64,000 bases of DNA from Lysinibacillus pinottii (GCF_024753545.1 NZ_JANTOO010000002.1:120442-184441); one strand, 5' to 3'. Positions 1 to 10,692 are shown, counted from the first letter of the stretch. Made by a program: numbers and translations. The notes: generated by a model from the letters alone, not told the origin.

Positions 1-2006
1 GTTGCATAGCGAGGGTCTATTGGATTGACAAGGGTTGCTTCTACTTTGGATTTCCCATAAATAATGGAATCAAAGTATGCAACAGCCGTACCTGGACTAC
101 CTGTATTGTTTAATGGATCTGAAGTATTCGTAATAAATGAAGCTGTTTTTTCTACTCCATCAAACTTAATTTTCACAGTTCCTTGATAATCCGTAACAGG
201 TTCTCCACCAGGACGAACTAAAGTCACCATGACTTTTGTATATCGATCCTTGCCAGATGGTCTAGAAGCAGCATCTGCACTTTCTTTCAATGCCTCTACT
301 CGTTTTTTATAGGCCTCTACTTGTCCTAGTAGCTTCCCGCCTTGATATTTTAATAGTACCGTACGATCATAGTTACTTAAGTTTGTAAAGATAGAATAAA
401 TTTTCATGACACTATCGTAATGTTCTAGTGTCAATTTTTTTTCTTCTGGCATATGGTTCATAAGCTGGATGATGGCTCCAACTGGGTTAATGTTCTCTAC
501 CTGAGAGGCGATAGCATCATCAATACCTTGAACACGATAAATCGGACGACCATCTTCAGAAATCATATACATAATTTCTGTTTTAGCTGGGGATGTTACA
601 GAGTTATCCAAACGACGATTTAAAAGTTCCTCAAATAGATAAACAGAAATATTGTAGTTTTCAAATTGTAAAATAGCATTTTCATAGCCTAGGGCTGGAT
701 ATCTAGAATCTGAGCCTCCGTAACGTAAATAGACATTTTGTACATTACCTAAAGCGTCTGTTACATTAGTTTGCTGCCCAATACTAAATAGCTTTTTATC
801 CCCATCATACTTCAATGGAACTGGTGCGTACACATCAATTAAGTTTTGTGTGAAGAACTCTGGCAATTTCTCATATGGGACATATGGTGGTGTCACATTG
901 CCATTATCATCATCTGTATTTGTAGGATCATATACTTGGTAATCAATACGCAATTCTGGTTGTGGTGAATAACGCACCTCTGCTTTTAATTTTTGCCCAA
1001 CAAGACACTTCATTGCTGGATCAGTGTTATTAACTAATTCAAAGGAAATAATGTCACGAGCAGATTTCATTAATTTTGGTGCTACAACAATAGCTGACAC
1101 AGTTGAACCATCAGATTGGACAGTTCTAACTGCTTCACCGGAAGTATCGATAATCGTACCGTAATTTGAAGTCACACGGAATGTATAGGATTTATCATCC
1201 GCAATAGGATCACCATTACAAGCCTTTAACGATACCGTCACAAGTGTTGAATCCACTTCATTCGCAATTAAATCAGGTTTTTCCACCACAATACTTTGCA
1301 ATGCATTATTTACATACTCGGGTCCAGTAAAATCATTGGAATTATCCTTTGGTTCTTCAAAATCAGCACTATTGGAGCCCATAAACCCTGGTGGTAACGT
1401 AATGCTATCATTATCACGGCCAGCCGCACTACGTGTTAATCCTTGTACTGCAAAGTTACCATTTTGAACTGCTCTGTATAAGAATGTTGCGACATCACCA
1501 CGCGTTAATTTTGTTGATGGATTAAAGCTTGCAAATGTCTTTTTGCCTGAACTACTTGTAGATAAATTATTTGAATATAAATATTGAACTGCCTGTGGTT
1601 CATCTAAATCCACACCTTTAAAAGCAGCATATATTCGTGCAAATTGACCCCGAGTAATCGCTTTTGATCGATTAGCATTTACGTGCGTTCCATTAAACGG
1701 TAAATAAAAGTCACTATAAAAGTTATAAGCCACACTATCGATATAAGATAATGCGTAGTTGCGGTCTAGCTTAGCAAACATAAGGACAAGCTCTCGATCT
1801 GTCACTTGCTCATTTGGTAAAAAGTTATTGGCATTGTTCAAAGACATCAATTCATTGTCAACAGCCCAAGAAATGGCTTTATAGTTGCTACTATTTGTCG
1901 GAACATCTCTAATTGTTGTTGCTGCTTGTGTAACAACAGGTGTTGCTGTCATCAAGAGAAGCATGAAGCACAGCATAGTAAGCCATGCTTTTTTTATATA
2001 TGTCAT
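1..2006 (-). CDS. SLH-domain surface protein, 3' end beyond window
   Basis: Large exported cell-wall protein, cut by the left edge; at least 668 residues are present. The ATG at 2004-2006 opens a signal peptide (MTYIKKAW, hydrophobic run, cleavage near TQA). Residues about 35-200 form three degenerate SLH repeats, which in this family bind pyruvylated secondary cell-wall polymer. The rest looks like Ig-like or invasin-like beta domains (phrases such as 'NEVDSTLVTVSLKACNGDPI') and has no enzymatic motif that I recognise. The frame is open to the edge. It is followed upstream on the same strand by a second SLH gene, so the two may be co-transcribed. An S-layer-associated structural role is inferred from family; the specific function is unknown. 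Confidence 0.85.
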   Translation of the reverse strand, partial: MTYIKKAWLTMLCFMLLLMTATPVVTQAATTIRDVPTNSSNYKAISWAVDNELMSLNNANNFLPNEQVTDRELVLMFAKLDRNYALSYIDSVAYNFYSDFYLPFNGTHVNANRSKAITRGQFARIYAAFKGVDLDEPQAVQYLYSNNLSTSSSGKKTFASFNPSTKLTRGDVATFLYRAVQNGNFAVQGLTRSAAGRDNDSITLPPGFMGSNSADFEEPKDNSNDFTGPEYVNNALQSIVVEKPDLIANEVDSTLVTVSLKACNGDPIADDKSYTFRVTSNYGTIIDTSGEAVRTVQSDGSTVSAIVVAPKLMKSARDIISFELVNNTDPAMKCLVGQKLKAEVRYSPQPELRIDYQVYDPTNTDDDNGNVTPPYVPYEKLPEFFTQNLIDVYAPVPLKYDGDKKLFSIGQQTNVTDALGNVQNVYLRYGGSDSRYPALGYENAILQFENYNISVYLFEELLNRRLDNSVTSPAKTEIMYMISEDGRPIYRVQGIDDAIASQVENINPVGAIIQLMNHMPEEKKLTLEHYDSVMKIYSIFTNLSNYDRTVLLKYQGGKLLGQVEAYKKRVEALKESADAASRPSGKDRYTKVMVTLVRPGGEPVTDYQGTVKIKFDGVEKTASFITNTSDPLNNTGSPGTAVAYFDSIIYGKSKVEATLVNPIDPRYA

Positions 2007-2024
2007 GGTAGTTCAGCCCTTTCT

Positions 2025-3473
2025 TTAGTTAAAGAACAATATGTCATCACGATAGTTTTGTTTTAAGTCGTCCTCCAAATATTTCAGGAATCGTTCTAGG
2101 ACAACGGAAGCTTCTGCACGAGATAGCGGCTTATTTGGATTAAAACGTCCAGCAGAATCGCCAATCATCAATCCAAGCTCATTGGCGATATAGATACCAT
2201 CTCTTGCATAGTTCGGAATTTGATTGTCATCAGTAAATTTCGTTAAATAGCCAGGATTCGGCGCTCTATTTTCTAGTCCTAAGGCACGAACAAAGATAGT
2301 AGCAGCCTGTGCTCTTGTGATAGCACCATCAGGCATGAAATAATCGGCAGAAACCCCTTTAATGATTCCTTTATTTAAGGCTGATTCAATATAGGAATAG
2401 TCTTTAGTCGATCTTTTTAAATCCTTAAAGACACTTGCAGTAGGAGCCTTTCTTGATTTCTTCTCTTCAAACACGCGTAAGTCAACTGCTTTACCAATAG
2501 CTGTAGTAAAATCAATACGTTTCATTGGCGTTTTAGGTGAGAAGAAATTGCTTGAATCCGAATAAATACCTAGAGAATAAAGTTTTTCAATTGCTTCTTT
2601 CGCATAATGGTTTGTTAAATCCCGGAATTTAGGAATAATAAGGCGTTCAATAGTTGGCATATATTCTGTATCTAAATCTAGTGTGCCTTTTTGTCCTGAA
2701 GCTAAATTATAAGTGTATTCCGATATAACATCCTTTTCACTGACAACAGCATATCCACCTTCGAAGCTGCCTAAAGTACCTAGATTCTCCTCGTAATTCA
2801 AGACACGTGATTTACTTGTAGATACACGATTTTTCACATGGCTTGTCTTACCATCACTAAATGTATAAACAGACTCTGAAATTTGTGTTTCAGTTGCACC
2901 CCAAAAGTTTTCATAGCCTGCATGTCTGCTATCAGTTTCAATTGTAATCGTGTTTTTAACCGCATTTTTCCCTTTGCCAGTTTCATAAGCATAGGTCTTT
3001 CTCGAAATTACATTTCCCGAGTAATAATCAGAAGCTGCGCGATTATCTGTAACAGTTCCTTGGGAAAATTGATAATCGACTAAAGAATAAGTAATCGATC
3101 CGATAGTAATTTTTTCAGTATATTTCTTAACCTCTCCATTAGAAGTTTTCTGACCAATACTTGCATAATCCACAACATCTGACTCATAGGCAATGTTTCT
3201 TGTTAATGTAGCGCCATTGTTGCCAGTTAACTTCATACTATACGTTTCAGTTAGTTTGCCCTTGGATTCTTTTTGTGAAATTTTAATATCTTTGCTTGTT
3301 CCTTTAAAAATAACAGGTGACCCTGAAAGAAATATCGCTTCCTCATATGTATATTCATTTTTCACGGCACCCGTTGTTTCTAATGAAGCAGCAGAAGCAC
3401 TGAATGGCGTAATCGAATTAATGACAAAAATAGCCAGAACGACTAACACTAATTTTGACCAATGTTTTTGCAT
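2025..3473 (-). CDS. SLH-domain exported protein
   Basis: 482-residue exported protein. The start is the ATG at 3473, preceded by AGAGAGG; an ATG upstream at 3569 would place 32 odd residues before the signal peptide (MQKHWSKLVLVVLAIF...SASA). The N-terminal ~280 residues are beta-rich and unassigned. Residues about 285-480 are three clear SLH repeats (FRDLTNHYAKEAIEKL, FKDLKRSTKDY, FTDDNQIPNYA), which anchor proteins to the cell-wall polymer. It lies 18 bases upstream of the partial SLH gene on the same strand, suggesting an operon of surface proteins. Function beyond wall attachment is unknown. Confidence 0.85.
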   Translation of the reverse strand: MQKHWSKLVLVVLAIFVINSITPFSASAASLETTGAVKNEYTYEEAIFLSGSPVIFKGTSKDIKISQKESKGKLTETYSMKLTGNNGATLTRNIAYESDVVDYASIGQKTSNGEVKKYTEKITIGSITYSLVDYQFSQGTVTDNRAASDYYSGNVISRKTYAYETGKGKNAVKNTITIETDSRHAGYENFWGATETQISESVYTFSDGKTSHVKNRVSTSKSRVLNYEENLGTLGSFEGGYAVVSEKDVISEYTYNLASGQKGTLDLDTEYMPTIERLIIPKFRDLTNHYAKEAIEKLYSLGIYSDSSNFFSPKTPMKRIDFTTAIGKAVDLRVFEEKKSRKAPTASVFKDLKRSTKDYSYIESALNKGIIKGVSADYFMPDGAITRAQAATIFVRALGLENRAPNPGYLTKFTDDNQIPNYARDGIYIANELGLMIGDSAGRFNPNKPLSRAEASVVLERFLKYLEDDLKQNYRDDILFFN

Positions 3474-3678
3474 GCGTTTATCCTCTCTTTCACTGTACAT
3501 AAAGTGAATCATGATGCTAGCTTTAAACTCTAAAACAAAAATCTGCTTATCCTTCGAAAGTATTGACAATTTTAGCCTATAAGCCTAAGCGAAGAATTCT
3601 TTTTAATCAGGAATACATCGCCTTTTTTGCTAATACTGTTCGCATTAGACTCGCAGATTTTTTAATTTGTTATTTACA

Positions 3679-5337
3679 TTAATCTACTAAAATAAAATGT
3701 CCCTTCACAAAGCGATCCGATAATACAACTAAACGATCCGATGGCTGTAAATCAGAGGCCTGAATCACTTTGCCTGCTTTTATCAGTGTCGCTTGATCAA
3801 TATTCATATTAATCATCTCACCTGCTTCATACCAACGGCCATTTTGCCATTGACTAACACTCTTAACGTTAATGACAGCAGGGTACGTTGATTTCACAGA
3901 TTGCAACTTCCCTGTAAGCATTAATGGTGCAACAGGCTTCGCATTATCTAAAATGTGAAGTGCTTGTACATGGCCATCCTTCACATAGAAGTAACCATAA
4001 CGGCCCTCGGATAAATAAAGTTCAATATCAGGCATAACACTATAGGTTCTATTTCCGTCATCAACTTTTGCCTTTGTTGAATTACTTACAGAAAGTACAG
4101 TACGATCCGTTTTCTTGAAAACATTGGATTCAATTTTCATAGCATCATCAATTTCAATCAGATATCCATCAGCTTGAGATAATCGTCCATAATATAATTC
4201 ATGACCAGCTAAGTTTGGTGACATAAAGCTATCACTCGTCACTTGCACTACCTGTGCATAATGATCACGGGCAGCACCATCTGCAATCACAAATGCAGTA
4301 CCATAAGCCATAAGCCCCGTTGGTTCAATTAAACGTCCATTACGAATTAAAATAGTTCCGTTATGGAAATACATTGAACCCGCTGTTTTAAGCTTTAACA
4401 GTTTGTAATCTGTATCCACAGATAGCATTGGTTCATAATAAGTGCGTTCATTGTTTTTTAATACTACAATTTTCTCTATAACTTCTTTTCCAAATTGTTT
4501 TACAGTCGCGTAGTATGCTTCACTACCAATATAATTTTTAAGTTGACCCTTCTCTACTTTAGTATTTCCAACATATATTGGCACCTTGGAAGTAAAAGGC
4601 ATCGTTGAAAGGTCTGTAGTAATTTTAGAGCCAAACTGCCAGTTAACAAAAGCATGTTGATTTTTGACAGTTAATTTATTGGCATTAGGGTTTACCGCTT
4701 GTATTTCGCCTTTATATAGGTTTTCTACTAGAGTACCCGTTTCACTTATCGCTATTTTAGTAACGATAGAAGTATTTTTATTCTTCAAGCTCAATTTAAT
4801 TCGATCTCCAACATACAGTGCACTGATATCTGTTGCTGATGAGCTTTTTTGATAAACGGTTTCTTTATTTATATAATAGATAGATTCTGCACCAACATCT
4901 GGTTTTACCATAATAAATAATCCATTAGGATCAATACTCGTTACAACACCAGCAATTGTTGTACTGTTGCCTCCAGTCGATGGAACATTCGTTTCTGTTG
5001 GTAAATTTGATTTCCCTCGTAGTTCCACCACACTTCTTAAAGAAATGTCAGCTTCCACTTCCATACCCAGTTTAAAACCTTCTATAGTTGTGGACGTATT
5101 ATTAATAAATAATCGAGTGTTCTTATTGATATTGTAGGTTACAGTACGCCCTCGATCATTTTGCAATGTCACTTTACTAAGCTGCTTTTCAATCGTGCCA
5201 TCTGGTTTTGTATATTCTGAATATGTTACATCGACAAAGGTACCAGTCACTAGTTGGGCTGCCTTAGCTGTTTGGTTAAAGGAAAAAACTAGAACCATTA
5301 GTAACATAATCGATAGTATGTATGAATACTTTTTCAA
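3679..5337 (-). CDS. secreted protein of unknown function
   Basis: 552-residue exported protein with a signal peptide (KKYSYILSIMLLMVLVFSF, cleavage after AKA). The start is TTG at 5337, well placed after GGAGG; no ATG with a ribosome-binding site is near. The mature part contains repeated short beta modules of the kind 'G.v.sid....i.vk', at about residues 30-110, 125-200 and 205-300, suggesting OB-like or SH3-like repeats. No SLH domain or catalytic motif is visible. It shares strand and neighbourhood with two SLH genes downstream, so a cell-envelope role is inferred. No name is recognised. Confidence 0.75.
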   Translation of the reverse strand: MKKYSYILSIMLLMVLVFSFNQTAKAAQLVTGTFVDVTYSEYTKPDGTIEKQLSKVTLQNDRGRTVTYNINKNTRLFINNTSTTIEGFKLGMEVEADISLRSVVELRGKSNLPTETNVPSTGGNSTTIAGVVTSIDPNGLFIMVKPDVGAESIYYINKETVYQKSSSATDISALYVGDRIKLSLKNKNTSIVTKIAISETGTLVENLYKGEIQAVNPNANKLTVKNQHAFVNWQFGSKITTDLSTMPFTSKVPIYVGNTKVEKGQLKNYIGSEAYYATVKQFGKEVIEKIVVLKNNERTYYEPMLSVDTDYKLLKLKTAGSMYFHNGTILIRNGRLIEPTGLMAYGTAFVIADGAARDHYAQVVQVTSDSFMSPNLAGHELYYGRLSQADGYLIEIDDAMKIESNVFKKTDRTVLSVSNSTKAKVDDGNRTYSVMPDIELYLSEGRYGYFYVKDGHVQALHILDNAKPVAPLMLTGKLQSVKSTYPAVINVKSVSQWQNGRWYEAGEMINMNIDQATLIKAGKVIQASDLQPSDRLVVLSDRFVKGHFILVD

Positions 5338-5442
5338 AACTGCTGCCTCCTTGCTAAAATTTAGTCATGAATAGTATATCGTATTATTGGTAGTTTTTCT
5401 CATTCATAAAGTTACAATTTCTATCGCTACCCGTTAATTTTT

Positions 5443-5477
5443 AAAAGTAGAGGTAGCTTTCAATTAAAGCTACCTTT
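5443..5477 (-). terminator. rho-independent terminator after yjfB-like gene
   Basis: A perfect 10-bp inverted repeat (AGGTAGCTTT / AAAGCTACCT) with a 5-base loop, followed on the minus strand by CTACTTTT. It lies just past the YjfB-like stop codon. Confidence 0.7.
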
Positions 5478-5482
5478 CCTGC

Positions 5483-5656
5483 TCAGACCTGAACATCAAT
5501 TGTATGTCCAGCTGTCGGATGTGGAGCATCTAACATTTCAACTAATTGTTCTGTGTTTTGCTGTTGCATCTCCATCGCTTGTTTTGTTACAGCTAAAGAT
5601 ACATTTTGCATAAGTGTTGCTTGATTCATTGCCATCGATAAAGCTGCTATATCCAT
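5483..5656 (-). CDS. YjfB-family small protein
   Basis: 57-residue protein matching the YjfB family (annotated as putative motility protein; the experimental role is poorly known). The start is ATG at 5656 because GGAGGTGG sits 5-10 bases upstream; an in-frame GTG at 5665 overlaps that ribosome-binding site. The sequence is MDIAALSMAMNQATL, a Met/Gln/Ala-rich helical middle, and a C-terminus ending in DVQV. It is monocistronic with its own terminator. Family assignment rests on the characteristic 'MDIAALSMAM' opening and size. Confidence 0.75.
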   Translation of the reverse strand: MDIAALSMAMNQATLMQNVSLAVTKQAMEMQQQNTEQLVEMLDAPHPTAGHTIDVQV

Positions 5657-5744
5657 ACAGTCCACCTCCTATCTACCTTATCGGTCAAATATTTAATTTC
5701 TCAAGTATATTCTCCAACTTTCTCTCCATACCTTATACAAAAAT

Positions 5745-5793
5745 AAAAAGCATCTACAGTCCTAATCAATAGAACCAATAGATGCTTTTTTTT
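5745..5793 (-). terminator. terminator of lon-ysxC transcript
   Basis: Stem AAAAGCATCTA / TAGATGCTTTT immediately after the ysxC stop, followed by T-rich sequence on the minus strand. Confidence 0.75.
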
Positions 5794-6373
5794 ACATTCT
5801 ATTTTCGATAGTTCGCCAAGCCTCTTCAAAACCAAGGCCTGATTCTGAAGAAAAGACAATAAGTGGATCATTTTTTTCCATCTCCAATGTCTCTTTGACA
5901 ATTTTTTTATGCTTATCCCATTTACCTTTTGGAATTTTATCTGCCTTTGTTGCAATCACAATGCAAGGAATATTATAATGCTTTAAAAAATCATACATCA
6001 TGCGATCATCTGCCGTTGGAGGATGACGCAAATCAACAATTTGTACAACTGCTTTTAATTCTTGGCGCCCTGTAAAGTAACGCTCAATCATTTTTCCCCA
6101 CGCTTCACGCTCTGATTTCGAAACCTTAGCATAACCATAACCTGGAACGTCTACAAAAAATAATTGTTCTTCGATTTTATAGAAGTTAAGTGTTTGTGTC
6201 TTACCTGGTTTTGACGAAATACGCGCTAAAGCTTTACGTCCGATCATTCGATTAATGAAGGAAGATTTCCCTACATTTGAACGACCAGCTAATGCAAATT
6301 CTGGCAGTCCATCTTCTGGATATTGGTCTGGTCTTACCGCACTAATGACCATTTCGACATTATGGACTTTCAT
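5792..6373 (-). CDS. ysxC: ribosome biogenesis GTPase YsxC/EngB
   Basis: 193-residue TRAFAC GTPase of the EngB/YsxC family, which assists late assembly of the 50S subunit. G1 is GRSNVGKSS, G3 is DVPGYG and G4 is TKADK, all intact. The start is ATG at 6373 (MKVHNVEMVISAVRP), which matches the usual N-terminus; the ribosome-binding site GGAGG lies inside the 3' end of lon, 4 bases upstream of the gene boundary. The tight lon-ysxC spacing and a shared terminator indicate co-transcription, as in Bacillus. Confidence 0.96.
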   Translation of the reverse strand: MKVHNVEMVISAVRPDQYPEDGLPEFALAGRSNVGKSSFINRMIGRKALARISSKPGKTQTLNFYKIEEQLFFVDVPGYGYAKVSKSEREAWGKMIERYFTGRQELKAVVQIVDLRHPPTADDRMMYDFLKHYNIPCIVIATKADKIPKGKWDKHKKIVKETLEMEKNDPLIVFSSESGLGFEEAWRTIENRM

Positions 6374-6377
6374 TTTT

Positions 6378-8702
6378 CTAAATACCTCCGTCCAGTGCAT
6401 AGGCTAATACTTCATCTGCCGATGACACTAGTTTAAATGTAAGTTGCTCACGGACACTGTCAGGAATATCTTCTATATCGCGTTCATTATCCTTTGGACA
6501 AATAATAGTCGTTAATCCTGCACGATGAGCACTTAATGTTTTTTCTTTCAAACCACCTATAGGTAGTACTCGACCACGTAATGTGATCTCGCCTGTCATC
6601 CCTACTTCCCTGCGAATCGGTCGGTTAAGAATTGCAGAGACAATGGCTGTTGCCATTGTAATACCTGCAGATGGTCCATCTTTAGGGACAGCACCTTCTG
6701 GAACATGAATATGAATATCATGTGTATCAAAGTATTCTGGATCTACTTGAAGCTGCTCCATTTTTGTTCGAACATAGGATAAAGCAGTTTGAGCTGATTC
6801 CTTCATGACATCTCCCAGCTTACCTGTTAGTTGCAATTTGCCTTTTCCAGGGGTTAAGGATACTTCAATTTGTAACGTGTCGCCACCAACTGTTGTGTAA
6901 GCAAGACCAGTTGCAACCCCTACTTGATTTTCCTTTTCAGCCTGTCCATAACGGAAACGGTGTTTACCAAGCAATTCTTGTAAGGATTTTGAGCTAACCG
7001 TCACTCGTTTTTTCTCACCAGAGACAATTATTTTGGCAATTTTACGACATAGCGTAGCAATTTGACGTTCTAAACCACGTACCCCAGCCTCACGTGTATA
7101 ATAACGTATTATATCAATTACTGCTTCATCTTTAATAACAACTTGTGTCTTTTTCAAACCGTGTTCTTTCAATTGCTTAGGAATTAAATGATTATTTGTA
7201 ATTTGCGCTTTTTCAATTTCTGTATAGCCCGCTATAGAAATTACTTCCATACGATCTAACAATGGCCCTGGAATACTACTTAAATCATTGGCAGTGGCAA
7301 TAAATAGGACATTAGATAAATCATATGTTTCCTCGATATAGTGATCACTAAATGTATTGTTTTGCGCAGGGTCTAAAACTTCTAGCATTGCTGCTGCAGG
7401 ATCTCCTCTGAAGTCATTAGACATTTTATCAATTTCATCTAATAAAAATACCGGGTTAATGGTACCAGCCTTTTTCATTCCTTGGATAATACGACCTGGC
7501 ATAGCGCCGACATACGTACGACGGTGCCCACGAATTTCAGATTCATCACGAACCCCACCTAATGAAATACGAATAAATTTACGATCTAAGCTTTCCGCGA
7601 TGGAGCGAGCTAATGAAGTTTTCCCCACCCCTGGTGGTCCCGCTAAGCAAAGTATTGGGCCACGAAGTGAATTTTTCAACTGACGTACAGCTAAATATTC
7701 AAGAACCCTTTCTTTAACTTTTTCTAAGCCAGCATGATCACGATTCAAAATGTTCTCAGCATGATCGATACTCATACGATCCTCAGTTGCATTTGTCCAA
7801 GGTAATGAAATGAGCCAATCGATGTAATTTCGGATAACGCCACTCTCGGCACTAGCACTTGGAATTTTTTCATATCTATCTAATTCTTTTAGTGCCACTT
7901 CTTTTGTCGACTCTGGCATCCCAGACTCATCAATGGATTTTCGTAATTCGGCTACTTCACCCGTTTTTCCTTCACGATCGCCAAGCTCTGTTTGGATAGC
8001 CTTCATCTGTTCACGTAAATAGTATTCTTTTTGCGTGCGCTCCATCGATTGCTTTACTTTTGAATTAATCTTCTTTTCCAGATCGAGTACTTCTTGCTCA
8101 TCATGCAAACGAATAATTAAGTGATCTAGTCGTTTTTTTACATTTAGCATTTCCAATACTTCTTGCTTATCTGCAATTTTAAAAGGCAAATGTGATGCAA
8201 TAATATCTGCTAAACGTCCAGGTTCCTCAATATCTGCAACAGTGTTGATGGTTTCGGCTGTTATTTTATTAGATGATTTGGCATATTTTTCAAAATACGT
8301 TAAGAGTGTACGCATTAAAGCTTGCGTTTCCACATCCTTATCCAACAAATCCTCTTTTACATCAATATCAACCAATGTATAATTTTCTAGCGCATGATAG
8401 TTTTTCCAAGAAGCACGCGCAACTCCTTCAACTAAAATTCGCAACGTACCATTTGGTAATTTTAACATTTGTTTGACATAAGCCATTGTACCAATCGCAT
8501 ATAAATCTTGTTCTTCTGGCTGTTCATCGTGCATTTCCTTTTGTGTTACCAATAAAATCATCTGGTCCTCTAACATTGCCTGTTCTAGCGCCGCTACAGA
8601 ACGATTTCTACCCACATCAATATGTAACACCATCGATGGGAATACTAAAAGTCCACGTAAAGGTAATAATGGTACATTTGTTGTTTTTTGTATAGTTACC
8701 AT
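6378..8702 (-). CDS. lon: ATP-dependent protease Lon (LonA)
   Basis: 774-residue LonA, the usual length. It degrades misfolded and regulatory proteins in the cytoplasm. The order is an N-terminal substrate-binding domain (to ~200), coiled coil, AAA+ module with Walker A GPPGVGKTS, and C-terminal S16 protease with catalytic Ser in KDGPSAG (near residue 675) and the dyad Lys in GLKEKTLSAHRAG. The start is ATG at 8702 with GGAGGTGA upstream; an open frame extends 58 codons further but is unlike the family. Unlike Bacillus subtilis, there is no lonB gene between clpX and lon. Confidence 0.97.
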   Translation of the reverse strand: MVTIQKTTNVPLLPLRGLLVFPSMVLHIDVGRNRSVAALEQAMLEDQMILLVTQKEMHDEQPEEQDLYAIGTMAYVKQMLKLPNGTLRILVEGVARASWKNYHALENYTLVDIDVKEDLLDKDVETQALMRTLLTYFEKYAKSSNKITAETINTVADIEEPGRLADIIASHLPFKIADKQEVLEMLNVKKRLDHLIIRLHDEQEVLDLEKKINSKVKQSMERTQKEYYLREQMKAIQTELGDREGKTGEVAELRKSIDESGMPESTKEVALKELDRYEKIPSASAESGVIRNYIDWLISLPWTNATEDRMSIDHAENILNRDHAGLEKVKERVLEYLAVRQLKNSLRGPILCLAGPPGVGKTSLARSIAESLDRKFIRISLGGVRDESEIRGHRRTYVGAMPGRIIQGMKKAGTINPVFLLDEIDKMSNDFRGDPAAAMLEVLDPAQNNTFSDHYIEETYDLSNVLFIATANDLSSIPGPLLDRMEVISIAGYTEIEKAQITNNHLIPKQLKEHGLKKTQVVIKDEAVIDIIRYYTREAGVRGLERQIATLCRKIAKIIVSGEKKRVTVSSKSLQELLGKHRFRYGQAEKENQVGVATGLAYTTVGGDTLQIEVSLTPGKGKLQLTGKLGDVMKESAQTALSYVRTKMEQLQVDPEYFDTHDIHIHVPEGAVPKDGPSAGITMATAIVSAILNRPIRREVGMTGEITLRGRVLPIGGLKEKTLSAHRAGLTTIICPKDNERDIEDIPDSVREQLTFKLVSSADEVLAYALDGGI

Positions 8703-8837
8703 GCGGGTATTCACCTCCGTCAAAATTTTCATGTTCAATTCCCGCGCTACTAGTATGTGTTTAAAAAACTGATTCACACTAGTTATTGAAACGAGCCAAA
8801 AATTTCTACAAGTCAGTTGGCCAATATGTAAGAATGA

Positions 8838-8888
8838 ATAAAAAGCTGACTGTCGATATGTGCGAACATTGCACAATCGAAGTCAGCT
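8838..8888 (-). terminator. terminator after clpX
   Basis: Stem GCTGAC...GTCAGC with an imperfect inner stem, followed on the minus strand by TTTTTATTC. It sits between clpX and lon and implies lon has its own promoter or reads through. Confidence 0.65.
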
Positions 8889-8931
8889 AATTACTCTTTA
8901 TCTCATAACGGTAGACAGCCAATTCTATACG

Positions 8932-10203
8932 CTATGCTGAAGTTTTTGTGTCGCTACCTTCATCGAGTTCAGTGCCATCTTCAAGAAGCAATTTCGGTTT
9001 TTCTTTATCCGTAATTGTTTTTGCAGTAATGATACATTTTTTTACGTCTTCACGTGAAGGCAGTTCGTACATTACATCAAGCATCGTTGACTCAATTATT
9101 GAACGAAGACCACGTGCACCTGTTTTACGCTCGATTGCTTCCTTCGCAATTTCCGCAAGCGCACCTTCATCAAACTCAAGCTCAACACCGTCTAGTTCAA
9201 GCATTTTCTGATATTGCTTAGCTAGTGCATTTTTAGGCTCCGTCAAAATTTGTACAAGTGCAGCTTCATTTAATTGCTCTAGGCTAGCTAGTACTGGTAA
9301 TCGACCAATGAACTCTGGTATTAGACCAAATTTCAGTAAATCCTCAGGAATCAGCTTAGACATGATAGAACCTTCATCTACGTCCACTATATTCGGATCT
9401 GATCCAAATCCAATTATTTTTTCACCTTGGCGACGTTTAATGATGGATTCAATACCATCGAATGCTCCACCTACAATGAATAGAATATTGGTTGTATCGA
9501 TTTGTAAAAACTCTTGATGAGGATGTTTTCGGCCACCTTGTGGTGGAACACTTGCAACAGTTCCTTCTAAAATTTTAAGAAGTGCTTGTTGAACACCTTC
9601 GCCAGAAACATCACGTGTAATGGATGGGTTTTCTGACTTACGTGCAACTTTATCAATTTCATCAATATAGATAATACCTTTTTCAGCGCGTTCGATATCA
9701 TAATCTGCTGATTGGATTAGCTTTAATAAAATATTTTCAACGTCCTCACCAACATATCCTGCTTCAGTTAATGAAGTAGCATCCGCGATGGCGAATGGAA
9801 CATTTAATATACGTGCTAACGTTTGAGCTAATAAAGTTTTACCGCTACCAGTTGGGCCGATTAACACAATGTTCGATTTTGCCAATTCTACATCATCAAT
9901 TTTACTGTTTGTATTGATGCGTTTATAGTGATTATAAACCGCAACTGCTAATGCTTTTTTAGCACGCTCTTGTCCAATTACATACTCATCTAAAATCGTT
10001 AGAATCTCTTTTGGTTTTGGAATATCTTGAAATTCGATTTCCTCTTCTACACCTAGTTCCTCAACAACGATTTCTGAACAAAGCTCAATACACTCATCAC
10101 AAATATACACACCAGGACCTGCTACTAATTTACGTACTTGTTCTTGTGGTTTTCCACAGAATGAGCATTTTAAATTGCCTTTTTCATCATTAAATTTGAA
10201 CAA
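8932..10203 (-). CDS. clpX: ATP-dependent Clp protease ATP-binding subunit ClpX
   Basis: 423-residue AAA+ unfoldase that feeds substrates to ClpP. The N-terminal zinc-binding domain has CSFC (Cys13, Cys16) and a second CDEC pair. Walker A is GPTGSGKT (about residues 115-122), Walker B IIYIDEID, sensor and GYVGEDVE pore-region motifs are intact, and the length is typical. The ATG start is preceded by AGGGGTGAAAC. It lies downstream of tig on the same strand with a 513-base gap, so separate transcription is likely. Confidence 0.97.
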
Positions 10204-10656
10204 TATGTTTCACCCCTATTCAAGCAACAATCTTACAAGATTATTGAACCTTTATCAAATAAATTGTCTGCATCATTTACGCCTTCGCATTCATGCAAGT
10301 AGATTATAACGTCATGTTGTTTACTTCCTTCGCCGTCTGCAGCATATTTTTCAGGAACCCATTTGCGTAACCTTTCGTTACCTAAGGTCTCGGTTCTTCA
10401 CTACTGACACATAAGATTCAAGCTGTCATCAACTACTGATTTCTCGATCAGCTACATAGCTTTTTATTTATAAATCTACTACATTCATCTACAAAGGCTT
10501 TGTTCATTCGAAGATATGTTGATTGTTAATGTCCTTATGATCTTACAGAATGAAGTTAAATGAGCATCGTGTAAAAATAAAAACAATACTATGTATGTGA
10601 AGTGTAAAGTGAGTCGTACTAAACTTTAAGGGGACTGATTTTTAGTTGATGTGATA
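10204..10656. other. intergenic region upstream of clpX
   Basis: About 450 bases between the clpX start and the tig terminator. No open frame with a ribosome-binding site, RNA gene or repeat was recognised. It presumably carries the clpX promoter. Confidence 0.5.
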
Positions 10657-10692
10657 AAACAAGGCACGGTTTAATGCCGTACCTTGTTTTTT
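10657..10692. terminator. tig terminator, possibly bidirectional
   Basis: Inverted repeat AACAAGGCACGG / CCGTACCTTGTT (one mismatch), flanked by a T-run on the plus strand and by TTTTATC on the minus strand. It lies 25 bases past the tig stop. Confidence 0.75.

Noticed and set aside
5701..5955. 84-residue frame overlapping ysxC
   Set aside because: Different frame inside ysxC and its terminator; no ribosome-binding site.
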